Notes: generated by a model not told the origin, from the letters alone. Shown: positions 35,181 to 43,344, numbered from the stretch's first letter. The stretch: DNA of 64,000 bases from NCEH01 sp043195135 (GCF_043195135.1 NZ_JBAFWP010000007.1), one strand, 5' to 3'. Program-made: numbers and translations.

Positions 35181-36677
35181 TCACATTGTGTTTGAGGAAT
35201 CGTCGAGCAACGCTGCCATTTCTCCGTTCAGCCGTTCGGCGAAGCGGGAAACCTCGGTGGCAACGGTGCGCGCCTGCATGGCGCCCGACCGGATCTCCTT
35301 CGTCTTGCCCGAGACCTCGGTGATCATTTCGCTGACGGAATGGGTGGTGGCAACCTGTTCCTGAACGCCGGCGGCCAGGGCGACGAACACATGGCTGACC
35401 TGCCCGACATTGCTGGAAATATCGCTGACGGCGGTCGCCGCTTCCGTGCTGGTAGCCTGGACCGCTTCCACCTGCATGCGAATCTCCTTGGTGGCATTGG
35501 CGGTCTGCACGGCAAGCGCCTTGACCTCCTGCGCCACGATGGCAAAACCCCGACCCGCTTCCCCGACGCGCGCCGCCTCGATGGTCGCATTCAGGGCCAG
35601 CAGGTTGGTCTGGGCGGCGATCTTCTCGATGAGGGCGGTCACGGCGCCGATGCGCCCGACGCTGTCCGCGAGCCCGCGCACCAGATTGTCGGCCGATGTC
35701 GTGCGGTCGGCCGCATCCTGCGACATGGTCGCGGCGCGCTGGATCTGCTTCGAGATTTCGTCGAACGAGGCCGCCATCTCCACCGCCGCGGCGCTCACCG
35801 AGGAGGCCGCGCTCTCGGAGCCCTCGCTCAGGTCCAGCAGCGTGTCGCTTTCCCGGCTCATGCTGGCGGAGGTGTGACGCAGGCCGTCGACCACCTCGGT
35901 CACCCCTGCCGCGACCGCGATGCTCTTGGTGATGACCGACCAGGTCAGGATGGGGCCGAGATACTCACCGCTCGAATCATGCGCCGCCGATACCCGCAGT
36001 TGCAGCGTTTCGGGTCCGACGCGGATCTTGGCCGAATGCGGCAGGTTCTTCGGGTCCGCGAGCATCGCCCGCTGATGCTCCGGATGCTTGTGGAAAATAT
36101 CGATCGAGGTGCCGACCAGATTGTCCGCCTTGATCGGCAGATGGGCTTCGATGCGCCGCAGCGTCTCGAGGCTGGCCTTGTTGGCGTAATTGATCTTCAG
36201 GTCTTCTTTTTCGCAGGTCATCACGTTGATCGGCAATTCGTCGATCATGCGCAGCAGGTGCTCGCTCTTCTGCTTCTGTTCCAGAATCTGCGTCACCCGG
36301 TTCCAGGTGAGCTGCGCGTAGCGATACCGCCCGCGCCCGTCCACGATCGCGTTGATGTTGAGATCCAGCGTCTCGTTGCCGGCGCGGATGACCGTCTGGT
36401 ACGGCAATTTGGCGGGGTCCTGGATGATCCGGCGGGCGTGCGCGGGGTGCTGGTGGAAGACGTCCAGCGAGGATCCGACCACGGAATCGGGCGACACATG
36501 CAGCACATGCTCGATTTCCCGCAGCAATTCGCGGGACTTATCGTTCGCATATTGGATGATGCAGCTGGTCGGGTCGCACAGCATGATGGCGAAGGGCAGA
36601 TGGTCGAGATATTCCATGCCCGCAAAGCTGATGGAGCCTGTCGTGCGGGGCATGGCGATAACTTGAGCTTTGGACAT
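35181..36677 (-). CDS. Soluble dual-PAS methyl-accepting chemotaxis protein
   Basis: This 498-residue chemoreceptor has no membrane segments. It carries two tandem PAS domains that repeat the same pattern: VVGSSLDVFHQHPAHARRI then LVGTSIDIFHKHPEHQRAM, each followed by a LP-x-x-A/T-x-I-R stretch and a TW motif. The signalling domain (about 285-498) includes the hairpin tip EKIAAQTNLLALNATIEAA and GEAGRGFAIVAQEVKALA. There is no C-terminal CheR-tethering pentapeptide. The chosen ATG at 36675-36677 has AAGGAA just upstream; an earlier in-frame start at 36731 is less likely. PAS input suggests sensing of redox, oxygen or another cytoplasmic cue. An FNR/FixK-like box lies about 190 bases upstream. 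Confidence 0.92.
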   Translation of the reverse strand: MSKAQVIAMPRTTGSISFAGMEYLDHLPFAIMLCDPTSCIIQYANDKSRELLREIEHVLHVSPDSVVGSSLDVFHQHPAHARRIIQDPAKLPYQTVIRAGNETLDLNINAIVDGRGRYRYAQLTWNRVTQILEQKQKSEHLLRMIDELPINVMTCEKEDLKINYANKASLETLRRIEAHLPIKADNLVGTSIDIFHKHPEHQRAMLADPKNLPHSAKIRVGPETLQLRVSAAHDSSGEYLGPILTWSVITKSIAVAAGVTEVVDGLRHTSASMSRESDTLLDLSEGSESAASSVSAAAVEMAASFDEISKQIQRAATMSQDAADRTTSADNLVRGLADSVGRIGAVTALIEKIAAQTNLLALNATIEAARVGEAGRGFAIVAQEVKALAVQTANATKEIRMQVEAVQATSTEAATAVSDISSNVGQVSHVFVALAAGVQEQVATTHSVSEMITEVSGKTKEIRSGAMQARTVATEVSRFAERLNGEMAALLDDSSNTM

Positions 36678-37063
36678 TCGATTTCCTTCGGCCTTGGTCC
36701 CCTCAAGCTCAGGCCATGACCATTGTGCCATGCTGGGCGACGACGAGACGACGCAGCCGCAAAGTCTCTTTGAAAGCTTGTGTCGGGCTGACCTTGGCGC
36801 GGATTCCGCGCAAAACCCGCGGTTGGCGGGCGCAAAGGCGCGCCGACGCCCGCGCCGGTCCGATTTTATTGATCTCGCTCAATTTTTCCGCGGGGCCGGG
36901 CACGCCGCCAGGGCCAATCGACAGTCATGGGTTGGCGCCGGTGCAGCAGAGCATCGTCATGCACGGGCCGGTGCCGTGCATCCACGGAGCCAGCCTCGAC
37001 GCTTCGGGGTCCGCGCCGGCGGGCGCCTCGGAGATCGACCCCGCGGCTGAATGTCGATCCGTC
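36678..37063. other. Non-coding 386-bp gap upstream of the chemoreceptor
   Basis: No gene is supported here. The gap separates two minus-strand genes and should hold the chemoreceptor promoter. An FNR/FixK-type box lies at 36869-36882 within an AT-rich patch (GATTTTATTG, CAATTTTTCC). The rest is GC-rich, including an 8-base repeat-like run CGCGCCGACGCCCGCG with no clear role. Confidence 0.5.
36869..36882. promoter_or_regulatory. FNR/FixK-type binding box
   Basis: TTGATCTCGCTCAA has the conserved TTGA-N6-TCAA half-sites and matches TTGATNNNNATCAA at all but one of ten defined positions. On the minus strand it lies 192 bases before the chemoreceptor start. If centred at -41.5, transcription would start near 36834 and leave a leader of about 157 bases. 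Confidence 0.55.
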
Positions 37064-37930
37064 CTAGAGCACGCAGCGGGTCTGCGCCGTCAGGCCGTTG
37101 GGCGCGCCCCATTCGTTGGACGGCAGGGTGGAGAAGGCGCCGTCGAAGACCTGCCGCTGCATGGTGAAGCGCACCGGCTTGCCGTCGGGCCCGAGATCCA
37201 CGATCCAGAAATAATCATAGGTCGCCCAGGGCCAGCTCGCCGGGACATCGGGCAAACCGCCGAGGTTCAGCAATTGGCGCAGCGTCACCGCCTGGCCGGG
37301 ATTGGCGGCTTCCAGGGCGGCGTCGGCGATGTGATCGTGCTCCCAGACCATCACCACCGTGCGGCCCGTGAAGCGCGGATCGCTCAGCACATCATGCACC
37401 GCCTGCTGGGTGCGGGTGGTGACGAGCTGGGTGAAATCCGTCTTGCGGGCGAGCTTCGCGGGATCGCGCGCGGCCTTCTTCGGCTTGTCCTCCGCCGCGA
37501 CATCGGCAGCGGCGGCGGGCGCGGGCGCCGATGGGGCGGCGGCGGACGCCGCCTTCTCCCGCTTCTTGCGCGGGCTGGTCGGGGCGCTGGGCAGGGCGGT
37601 GTACATCACCACGGGTTGCGCCCATGTGGCGGCGGCGGGGGCGGCCAGCTCCATGGTGTGCAGGGTCACGGCGAGGATGGCGGCCGGCGCCGTGCCATCC
37701 GGGAACAGGCTGTCCTTGGCGCCCTCGCCGAGATACTGCGCGGCAAGCGCCTGGGCGCGCGCATTGCCCACCGGGCAGAGCCGATAGGCATCCTGTTTCT
37801 CGCCGTGGCGCAGGATGATGATGCGCGCGGGGGCCGCGCTGGCCGGGAGGGCGGCGAAAAATCCCCCGCCCGCGAGCGCGATCGCGAGCAGGCTGCGAAA
37901 AGCGAGGCGCGAGAAGCAAAACGCGGCCAT
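37064..37930 (-). CDS. Exported histidine-phosphatase-like protein with a low-complexity insert
   Basis: This 288-residue protein begins with a signal peptide (FRSLLAIALAGGGFFAALPASAAPA) and then a histidine-phosphatase-like core. ARIIILRHGEKQ holds the RHG triad (Arg41, His42), and VVMVWEHDHIADAAL holds the second His. Between them at about 116-164 is an Ala/Lys/Pro-rich insert (RKKREKAASAAAPSAPAPAA) that looks unfolded. The branch-1 family includes phosphatases and mutases, and the substrate is unknown. The 3' part (LPDVPASWPWATYDYFWIVD) is unlike the well-known members. ATG 37928-37930 gives the signal peptide. Confidence 0.75.
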   Translation of the reverse strand: MAAFCFSRLAFRSLLAIALAGGGFFAALPASAAPARIIILRHGEKQDAYRLCPVGNARAQALAAQYLGEGAKDSLFPDGTAPAAILAVTLHTMELAAPAAATWAQPVVMYTALPSAPTSPRKKREKAASAAAPSAPAPAAAADVAAEDKPKKAARDPAKLARKTDFTQLVTTRTQQAVHDVLSDPRFTGRTVVMVWEHDHIADAALEAANPGQAVTLRQLLNLGGLPDVPASWPWATYDYFWIVDLGPDGKPVRFTMQRQVFDGAFSTLPSNEWGAPNGLTAQTRCVL

Positions 37931-38057
37931 GAAACATCCCCCGGCAACGGTCCCGCCGGACCTTACCAAAAGTCGCGGCATCCGCCATGCTCCTGCCGCA
38001 GCTTGCCAATGTCCCCGCCCTCGCCTATGCGAAGCGACGCCATTGTCGGGGGGTTCC

Positions 38058-38408
38058 ATGCAGAAGGTCTGGTCTTGGGTCGGAGGCGTCGCCATCTGCA
38101 CGCTGGGCGTGGCGATGGTTGCGGCGGTGGCCGATCCCGCCGCGGCACAAAGCTCCGCGAACCCGCCGCACATCACCATCCAGCCGCACAATCCCAATGT
38201 GATCCACCTGCCGGTGATCCCGCAGGGCAGCTATCTGGACCCCGGCCCCGGTTCGGCGATCAAGCCGGACGTGGGGCTCGGCGACGATCGCAACGAGGAT
38301 TATGCCTTCCCGCCGAATCTCGACGGCTACATGGGCTCCTCGCCTCCGGGCGATCCGACCGACAACGGCCAGTGGAGCCCCCTCCCCGGCGATACGCCGA
38401 GCTTCTGA
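38058..38408 (+). CDS. Small exported Pro/Gly-rich protein, unknown
   Basis: I do not recognise this 116-residue protein. It has a signal peptide (VWSWVGGVAICTLGVAMVAA, cleavage near AAAQS). The mature part is about 86 residues, rich in Pro, Gly, Asp and Asn, with HITIQPHNPNVIHLPVIPQG, GSYLDPGPGSAIKPDVGLG, and DGYMGSSPPGDPTDNGQW. No Cys is present in the mature part. It is transcribed divergently from the phosphatase-like gene and ends upstream of a bidirectional terminator. ATG 38058 is used because the signal peptide starts there; the frame is open further upstream without similarity. Confidence 0.6.
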   Translation: MQKVWSWVGGVAICTLGVAMVAAVADPAAAQSSANPPHITIQPHNPNVIHLPVIPQGSYLDPGPGSAIKPDVGLGDDRNEDYAFPPNLDGYMGSSPPGDPTDNGQWSPLPGDTPSF

Positions 38409-38481
38409 GGCAGTTTTCGCGTGCCGGCGCCCGGTTTTGCGGGCGTCGCTCCGGCTCGCGCGGCTTCGGGCACGAGACATG

Positions 38482-38517
38482 AAAAAGGCGGCAGGGAAAA
38501 ACCCTGCCGCCTTTTTT
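38482..38517. terminator. Bidirectional terminator between the small exported protein and rpsI
   Basis: GGCGGCAGGG-AAAAA-CCCTGCCGCC is a perfect 10-bp stem (38487-38511). It is followed by six T on the plus strand and preceded by five A, which become a U-run on the minus strand. It can end both the plus-strand gene before it and rpsI. Confidence 0.9.
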
Positions 38518-38540
38518 CGTGCGATCCCCAAAGGGAAAAA

Positions 38541-39017
38541 TCAGCGCTTCGAGAACTGGAAGCTGCGGCGAGCCTTGGCGCGGCCGTACTTCTTGCGCTC
38601 GACCACGCGGCTGTCGCGGGTCAGGAAGCCGCCCTTCTTGAGCGGGCCGCGCAGCTCGGGCTCGTAATAGGTGAGCGCGCGGGAAATGCCGTGGCGCAGC
38701 GCGCCGGCCTGGCCGGAGAGGCCGCCGCCGGAGACGGTGCAGACCACGTCATACTGCTCTTCGCGGGCCGCGGCCTGGAAGGGCTGGTTGATCATCAGGC
38801 GCAGCACGGGACGGGCGAAATAGGTCACCACGTCGCGGTCGTTGACCGTGATCTTGCCGGTGCCGGGGCGGATCCACACGCGGGCGACTGCGTCCTTGCG
38901 CTTGCCGGTGGCATAGGCGCGGCCGAACTTGTCCAGCTTCTGGACATGGACCGGCGCCTCTTCGATGCCGCCCTGGCGGGAATCGAGCGCGTCGAGGGAC
39001 TGAAGAACCTCAGCCAT
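38541..39017 (-). CDS. rpsI: 30S ribosomal protein S9
   Basis: S9 is an essential protein of the small subunit, whose C-terminal tail reaches the P-site tRNA. It has 158 residues. An N-terminal extension of about 30 residues (LQSLDALDSRQGGIEE) precedes the core AYATGKRKDAVARVWIRPG, as in other alphaproteobacteria. The C terminus ends with YGRAKARRSFQFSKR, the usual SKR. It starts 2 bases after the rplM stop, so the pair is one operon, ended by the hairpin at 38487. Confidence 0.98.
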   Translation of the reverse strand: MAEVLQSLDALDSRQGGIEEAPVHVQKLDKFGRAYATGKRKDAVARVWIRPGTGKITVNDRDVVTYFARPVLRLMINQPFQAAAREEQYDVVCTVSGGGLSGQAGALRHGISRALTYYEPELRGPLKKGGFLTRDSRVVERKKYGRAKARRSFQFSKR

Positions 39018-39019
39018 GA

Positions 39020-39481
39020 TCAGTTCCTCACATTCTTGCGGTTGAGCGCGGCCACGTCGAGGACCACCGGCTGCTGTGCCTCATGGGGATGGGTGCCGCC
39101 CTTGTAGACGCGCAGGTTGCCCATGATCTTGCGGCCGAGCGGGCCACGGGCGAGCATGCGCTCCACGGCCTTCTCGATGACGCGCTCGGGGAAGCGGCCT
39201 TCCAGCAGGAACTTGGCGGTGCGCTCCTTGATGCCACCCGGGAAGCCGGTGTGGTGGTAATAGACCTTCTGGTCGCGCTTGCGACCGGTCAGCACCGCCT
39301 TCTCGGCGTTCACCACGACGACATTGTCGCCGCAATCCACGTGCGGGGTGTAGAGCGGAAGGTGCTTGCCCTTCAGGCGCATGGCGATGATGGTGGCGAG
39401 ACGGCCCACGACGAGCCCGGTCGCGTCGATCACCACCCATTTCTTTTCGATTTCGGCAGGCTTGGCCGAATACGTCTTCAT
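39020..39481 (-). CDS. rplM: 50S ribosomal protein L13
   Basis: L13 is an early-assembly protein of the large subunit. It has 153 residues from the ATG at 39479-39481. Typical motifs are KTYSAKPAEIEKKWVVIDA, LVVGRLATIIAMRLKGKH, TGRKRDQKVYYHHTGFPGG and MLARGPLGRKIMGNLRVY. An upstream open extension of 32 codons is unlike L13 and is rejected. It leads the rplM-rpsI operon, with a promoter candidate at 39550-39577. Confidence 0.98.
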   Translation of the reverse strand: MKTYSAKPAEIEKKWVVIDATGLVVGRLATIIAMRLKGKHLPLYTPHVDCGDNVVVVNAEKAVLTGRKRDQKVYYHHTGFPGGIKERTAKFLLEGRFPERVIEKAVERMLARGPLGRKIMGNLRVYKGGTHPHEAQQPVVLDVAALNRKNVRN

Positions 39482-39549
39482 GGATCGGTTTCCGAATGAG
39501 AAAGCCGGTCCCCACGAAAGATCGCAAGGCCTCCGGCAATGGACGGGGC

Positions 39550-39577
39550 TTGTAACCCAGAGCCGGCGCAGCGTCAA
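39550..39577 (-). promoter_or_regulatory. Candidate rplM promoter
   Basis: On the minus strand TTGACG (39577-39572) and TTACAA (39555-39550) are separated by 16 bases, a sigma-70-like pair. The ATG lies about 70 bases downstream, leaving a short leader. Confidence 0.45.
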
Positions 39578-39624
39578 CGCAACATCGGGCCAAATTATCC
39601 TTGGTTTTCAAATGCTTATTAAAA

Positions 39625-39640
39625 TGGTGTCATAGCACCA
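39625..39640 (-). terminator. Small hairpin with T-run after the reductase gene
   Basis: On the minus strand TGGTG-CTATGA-CACCA is a 5-bp stem followed by TTTTAATAAG. It lies 45 bases after the stop of the gene at 39685 and could end that transcript before the rplM promoter. The stem is short. Confidence 0.35.
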
Positions 39641-39684
39641 CATTTCAAGGCGCTTTTCCGTCGCAATAAACCCGCCCGTCCCGC

Positions 39685-40269
39685 TCAGCGCGCGTCCCGG
39701 CCGAGCGCCTCGACCTGTCGCAGCCAGCGGGCGCGCTGGTCCGGCGGTGCGGCATCCACCAGGCCGAACAGGCTGTGGCGCACCGGGGAGATGCCGACGA
39801 AATCCAGGATGTTGCGCTCCAGCCCGAGCACGCCGTGGGCGAAGAAATACCAGCGATAGATCAGCGCCGGCATGCCCATGGTGACGATCACCCGCGCCGA
39901 GCGCCCGCCGAGCAGCTTGTGGGGAAACCCGGGCCCGGCCTGGATGAAGGCGAAGCCGGGACGCATCAATTGCTCCAGGAACGCCTTCAGCAGGGCCGGC
40001 ATGGTCCCGAGCCACAACGGAAACAGCAGCACCACATGGTTCGCCGCGAGCAGGGCGTCGCGGGCGGGCAGCAGGTCGTGCGGCATGGTCCCGGTCTCGA
40101 AATCCGCCTGCGTGCGCATCAGCGAGAAATCGAGCGCCGCCACCTCCACCCGCGCGACGCTGTGGCCGCCGGCTTGGGCGCCGCGCGCATAGGCGTCCGC
40201 AAGCGCATGGCACAGGTGCCCCCCGTGCGGGTCCGGATGTCCCTGAATGATGAGAATGGATTGTCCCAT
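39685..40269 (-). CDS. Flavodoxin-fold NAD(P)H oxidoreductase
   Basis: This 194-residue cytoplasmic protein has the flavodoxin_2 fold of NAD(P)H:quinone-type reductases such as MdaB and the Kef ancillary proteins. It opens with a strand and FMN-binding loop, SILIIQGHPDPHGGHLCHAL. The segment LLAANHVVLLFPLWLGTMPA is the second FMN loop, and FLEQLMRPGFAFIQAG and LLGGRSARVIVTMGMPA follow. The family's usual two-electron reduction of quinones suits an oxidative-stress role, but the substrate is unknown. It lies between the ribosomal operon and the thioesterase gene and is probably transcribed alone. Confidence 0.85.
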   Translation of the reverse strand: MGQSILIIQGHPDPHGGHLCHALADAYARGAQAGGHSVARVEVAALDFSLMRTQADFETGTMPHDLLPARDALLAANHVVLLFPLWLGTMPALLKAFLEQLMRPGFAFIQAGPGFPHKLLGGRSARVIVTMGMPALIYRWYFFAHGVLGLERNILDFVGISPVRHSLFGLVDAAPPDQRARWLRQVEALGRDAR

Positions 40270-40383
40270 GGCGTCTTCCCCAGGCGCACCATGGGGCGCG
40301 GCGGCGAAGGACGCATTGATCCGGATCAGGGCGCGACCTTGCGGAAGCGGTCTCCGCGGCGGGCGCCTTATCGTGCGGGAGCC

Positions 40384-40818
40384 TTATTTTGCGGGAATGG
40401 AATAGGTGGCCACGCAATGCGCTACCAGTTCGTCGCTGTCCGGGCTGTGCAGCGCCACGTCGCCCACCGCCAGGCGCTTGCCAAGCTTGATGATGCGCGC
40501 GTCCGCCAGGATCGGCCCCGGCGCCGGCTTGCGCAGGAAATTGATGGAGAGGTTGGTCGTCACGGCAAGCGCCACCGGTCCGATCTGCGCCAGCAGCGCG
40601 GCATAGACCGCGACATCGGACAGCGCCATCAGGGACGGGCCGGACACCGTGCCGCCGGGACGCAGGTGATCCTCGCCCGCCTCCAGCCGCACCGTCGCCG
40701 TCATGATGCCGGTGGAAATGACCTTGTGCGCCTTGCCCGGGCCGAACGCCTGGGGGAATTCCTCATGCAGAAACGCCTCCAGAGCCTCCGGCGACATCCG
40801 CACGTGCCCGTCCCCCAT
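40384..40818 (-). CDS. PaaI-type hotdog thioesterase
   Basis: This 144-residue hotdog-fold protein hydrolyses acyl-CoA or aryl-CoA thioesters. The conserved part is LRPGGTVSGPSLMALSDVAV, with the catalytic Asp region, then NLSINFLRKPAPGPILADA and the final strands. It diverges from an enoyl-CoA hydratase gene across 90 bases. A thioesterase-hydratase pair beside rplM-rpsI is common in alphaproteobacteria. No phenylacetate genes are near, so a role in that pathway is not implied. Confidence 0.88.
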   Translation of the reverse strand: MGDGHVRMSPEALEAFLHEEFPQAFGPGKAHKVISTGIMTATVRLEAGEDHLRPGGTVSGPSLMALSDVAVYAALLAQIGPVALAVTTNLSINFLRKPAPGPILADARIIKLGKRLAVGDVALHSPDSDELVAHCVATYSIPAK

Positions 40819-40908
40819 TGCATCCTCCCTGCATCTCGCTTCACGCCCGCGATTTGCATAGAGTAGGCTTGCAAAAGATCAAAGCGCGCGAAGCGCGAGG
40901 GAGATGAC

Positions 40909-41745
40909 ATGTCTTCTGCCGCATCCCCAGTTGCCGCCGCCGTGGAGGCTCCCGCCGAGCCGGCGGTGCTGCGCAGCGATGCCGACGGCGTCGCGCTGGT
41001 CACGCTCAACCGCCCCGCCAGCCGCAACAGCCTTTCGGAAGCCATGATGACGGCGCTCTCCGAGACGCTGACGGACATTTCGGTCGACCCGGCGGTGCGC
41101 GCCGTGGTGCTGGCGGCGAACGGCCCGGTGTTCTCCGCCGGTCATGACCTGAAGGAGATCCAGGCCCATCGCGGGGACGAGGATCGCGGGCGGCATTATT
41201 ACGACCAGGTGCTGCGCCGCTGCGCCGCGCTGATGACCGCCATCGTCCGCCTGCCCCAGCCGGTGATCGCGGCGGTGGACGGCATGGCCACGGCGGCCGG
41301 ATGCCAATTGGCGGCGAGCTGCGATCTCGCGGTGGCCGGCGCGAAGGCGCGATTCTGCACGCCGGGCGTCAATATCGGCCTGTTCTGCCACACCCCCATG
41401 GTCGCCCTGTCGCGCGCCGTCTCGCGCAAGCACGCGCTGGAAATGCTGCTGCTCGGCGAATGGGTGGAGGCGCAGGAGGCCCATCGCATGGGCCTCGTGA
41501 ACCGGGTGGTGGCCGACGGCGAGGCGGTGCCCGCCGCGCGCGAGCTTGCCCTGCGCATCGCCGCGAAATCGCAGGTGCCGGTGAAGCTGGGCAAGGCCGC
41601 CTTCTATGCCCAGGCGGAGATGACGCTGGACAATGCCTATGCCTTCGCCTCGCAGGTGATGACCACGAACATGCTCGCGCGCGATGCGGACGAGGGCATT
41701 TCGGCCGTGCTCGACAAGCGCCCGCCCCATTGGGAGGACCGCTGA
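40909..41745 (+). CDS. Enoyl-CoA hydratase/isomerase family protein
   Basis: This 278-residue crotonase-fold protein should hydrate enoyl-CoA or carry out a related reaction. The oxyanion-hole segments are SAGHDLKEIQAHRGDEDRGR and ATAAGCQLAASCDLAVAGAK. The later ARFCTPGVNIGLFCHTPMVA holds the active-site region, where the second catalytic Glu of true hydratases is not obvious, so a non-hydratase member is possible. An Ala/Pro-rich N-terminal stretch of about 20 residues precedes the fold. It is transcribed divergently from the thioesterase. Confidence 0.88.
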   Translation: MSSAASPVAAAVEAPAEPAVLRSDADGVALVTLNRPASRNSLSEAMMTALSETLTDISVDPAVRAVVLAANGPVFSAGHDLKEIQAHRGDEDRGRHYYDQVLRRCAALMTAIVRLPQPVIAAVDGMATAAGCQLAASCDLAVAGAKARFCTPGVNIGLFCHTPMVALSRAVSRKHALEMLLLGEWVEAQEAHRMGLVNRVVADGEAVPAARELALRIAAKSQVPVKLGKAAFYAQAEMTLDNAYAFASQVMTTNMLARDADEGISAVLDKRPPHWEDR

Positions 41746-41805
41746 GGGCGAAGTGATCGCGTCCTTTACGTTCCCTAAACCATAAAGGGCTTTCCTGTTG
41801 TCCTG

Positions 41806-41822
41806 GCCGGCATGATGCCGGC
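41806..41822. repeat. Inverted repeat before the Wzz-like gene
   Basis: GCCGGCA-TGA-TGCCGGC is a perfect 7-bp inverted repeat with a 3-base loop. It ends 5 bases before the ribosome site GAAGGAAGG of the gene starting at 41839. Its place suggests an operator or a hairpin in the leader. Confidence 0.35.
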
Positions 41823-41838
41823 GGCGAAGGAAGGCGCG

Positions 41839-43344
41839 ATGACCGAGAGCCTGGGCCGCGAAACACTCCCCGATCCGCACGCCGAACGGCTGCGGGTCCG
41901 CGTGGGTTGCGCTCAACCGGTTGACGCTCGACCGCTGGGCGCTCAACGGCGTCGCGTGCGGGTGTGCGCCGCGCTGGCCTTGCTCCTGGCGGCGGCGCTC
42001 CTGCTGCTGCCGCTGCGCTATACCGCCACCGCTTCCCTCTCGTTCGATGTCGCCTCCCAGCCGCCCGCCGCCAGCGTGCGCGGCGTGGCGCAGGTGCTCG
42101 GCGCCCGCGAGATGGCGCAGGACGTGTTCGCGCGCCTCGATCCGGCGGATCGAGGCGCCCTGGCGGACGGCGGCCGCACCTTCTCGCTGGCGCGCTGGCT
42201 CGCCGCCGATGCGCCGCGCGCGCCCGCCGATATCGGGGGCGCGGCGCTGGTCGCCGGCCTTTCCGTCACCCCGCGCTTCGGCGGCCGGGTGCTGGAGCTT
42301 TCCTTCACCGCCGGCCGGCCGGAGCGCGCCGCGCGGGTCGTGCAGGCCTATGCGGACGCTTTCCTCTCGCTCGATGCCGAAGTGCGCGCCGAGCGGGACA
42401 GCCCGGCATCGGCGCACATGAGCGCGCCGCAGATGCGAATCGCCGCCGCCGCCATGGCGCCGGCCATGCCGGACCTGCCCTCCCCGCTGCGCCTGGTGTT
42501 GCTGGCGTTCGCGGCGTTCGCGCTCGGCTTCATCGTGCTGCGGTTCGGCCGGGCGGCGCCGCCGGCGCTGGATGGCCGGGAGAGCGCGCACCTGCCTATC
42601 CAGCTCACCGATGGGCGCAGCGTCGCCTGGATGGACGCCGGCGCCGGCCGGGGCATGACCCGGGACGAGGCGCTCGCGCGGCTGCTGCAGGTGCTGGAGG
42701 AGCTGTGCGCGCGGCCGGCGGAGGCCGGGCACCTGGTGGTGGTGACCGCCGATACGCCGTTCGCCCGGTCCGCAGCATGCGCGGTGGCGGTGGCGCGGGC
42801 TCTCTCCCTGGGCGACGCGCGGGTGGCGCTGGTGGCCCTCGACGGCGACGCGCCGGACCTGAACGGCCTTGTTGCCGATCCCTGGGCCGCCGGGGTGGAC
42901 GAGATGCTGTTCGGCGTCGCCGGCTTCGGCGAAACCATCCACCGCGATCCGGTGTCGCGGGCCCATATCATCCCGCCGGGACGCGGGGCGCGGGGCGGCG
43001 CCGGCGTCGCGACCGCCGATCGCCTCGTCCTCATCCTGCGGGCGCTGCGGCAGACCTATGATTGCGTGATCGTCGCCGCCCCCGCCGCGCCCCATCTGGC
43101 GCATGCGGTCGGGCTTGCCGCCCTCCAGCCGCTTCTGGTCTGCATCGAGGACATGGGCGCGCCCGTGGGCTCGGGCGTGGAAGCCTATGCCGCCCTTGCC
43201 TCCACCGGCTTCAACGATGTGGTGATGCTGCGCCTCGCGGACGCCGGCGCTCCGGCCATTGCGCCCGACCTCCCGGTTCTGGAGGCGGAGCCGCCGCGGC
43301 CGAGGCGCGATGTCGCCCCACGCCGCCTCGCCCCGGCCGCCTGA
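41839..43344 (+). CDS. Wzz/BY-kinase-like membrane protein with a degenerate ATP site
   Basis: This 501-residue protein has the layout of a Wzc/ExoP polysaccharide copolymerase: an N-terminal membrane helix (about 42-59), a periplasmic part, and a second helix (about 217-236). A cytoplasmic alpha/beta domain (about 295-480) follows. That domain aligns in outline with BY-kinases, but the P-loop is replaced by VVTADTPFARSAACAVA, Walker A' reads VALVALDGDAPDL, and Walker B reads YDCVIVAAPAAP. No Lys of a GKS/T motif and no Tyr cluster are present, so phosphotransfer is unlikely. The periplasmic part is short. ATG 41839 has GAAGGAAGG 4-5 bases upstream. Neighbours have no polysaccharide genes. 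Confidence 0.75.
   Translation: MTESLGRETLPDPHAERLRVRVGCAQPVDARPLGAQRRRVRVCAALALLLAAALLLLPLRYTATASLSFDVASQPPAASVRGVAQVLGAREMAQDVFARLDPADRGALADGGRTFSLARWLAADAPRAPADIGGAALVAGLSVTPRFGGRVLELSFTAGRPERAARVVQAYADAFLSLDAEVRAERDSPASAHMSAPQMRIAAAAMAPAMPDLPSPLRLVLLAFAAFALGFIVLRFGRAAPPALDGRESAHLPIQLTDGRSVAWMDAGAGRGMTRDEALARLLQVLEELCARPAEAGHLVVVTADTPFARSAACAVAVARALSLGDARVALVALDGDAPDLNGLVADPWAAGVDEMLFGVAGFGETIHRDPVSRAHIIPPGRGARGGAGVATADRLVLILRALRQTYDCVIVAAPAAPHLAHAVGLAALQPLLVCIEDMGAPVGSGVEAYAALASTGFNDVVMLRLADAGAPAIAPDLPVLEAEPPRPRRDVAPRRLAPAA

Noticed and set aside
40879..43104. Long minus-strand frame opposite enoyl-CoA hydratase and the Wzz-like gene
   Set aside because: It spans two real genes on the other strand and shows no domain.
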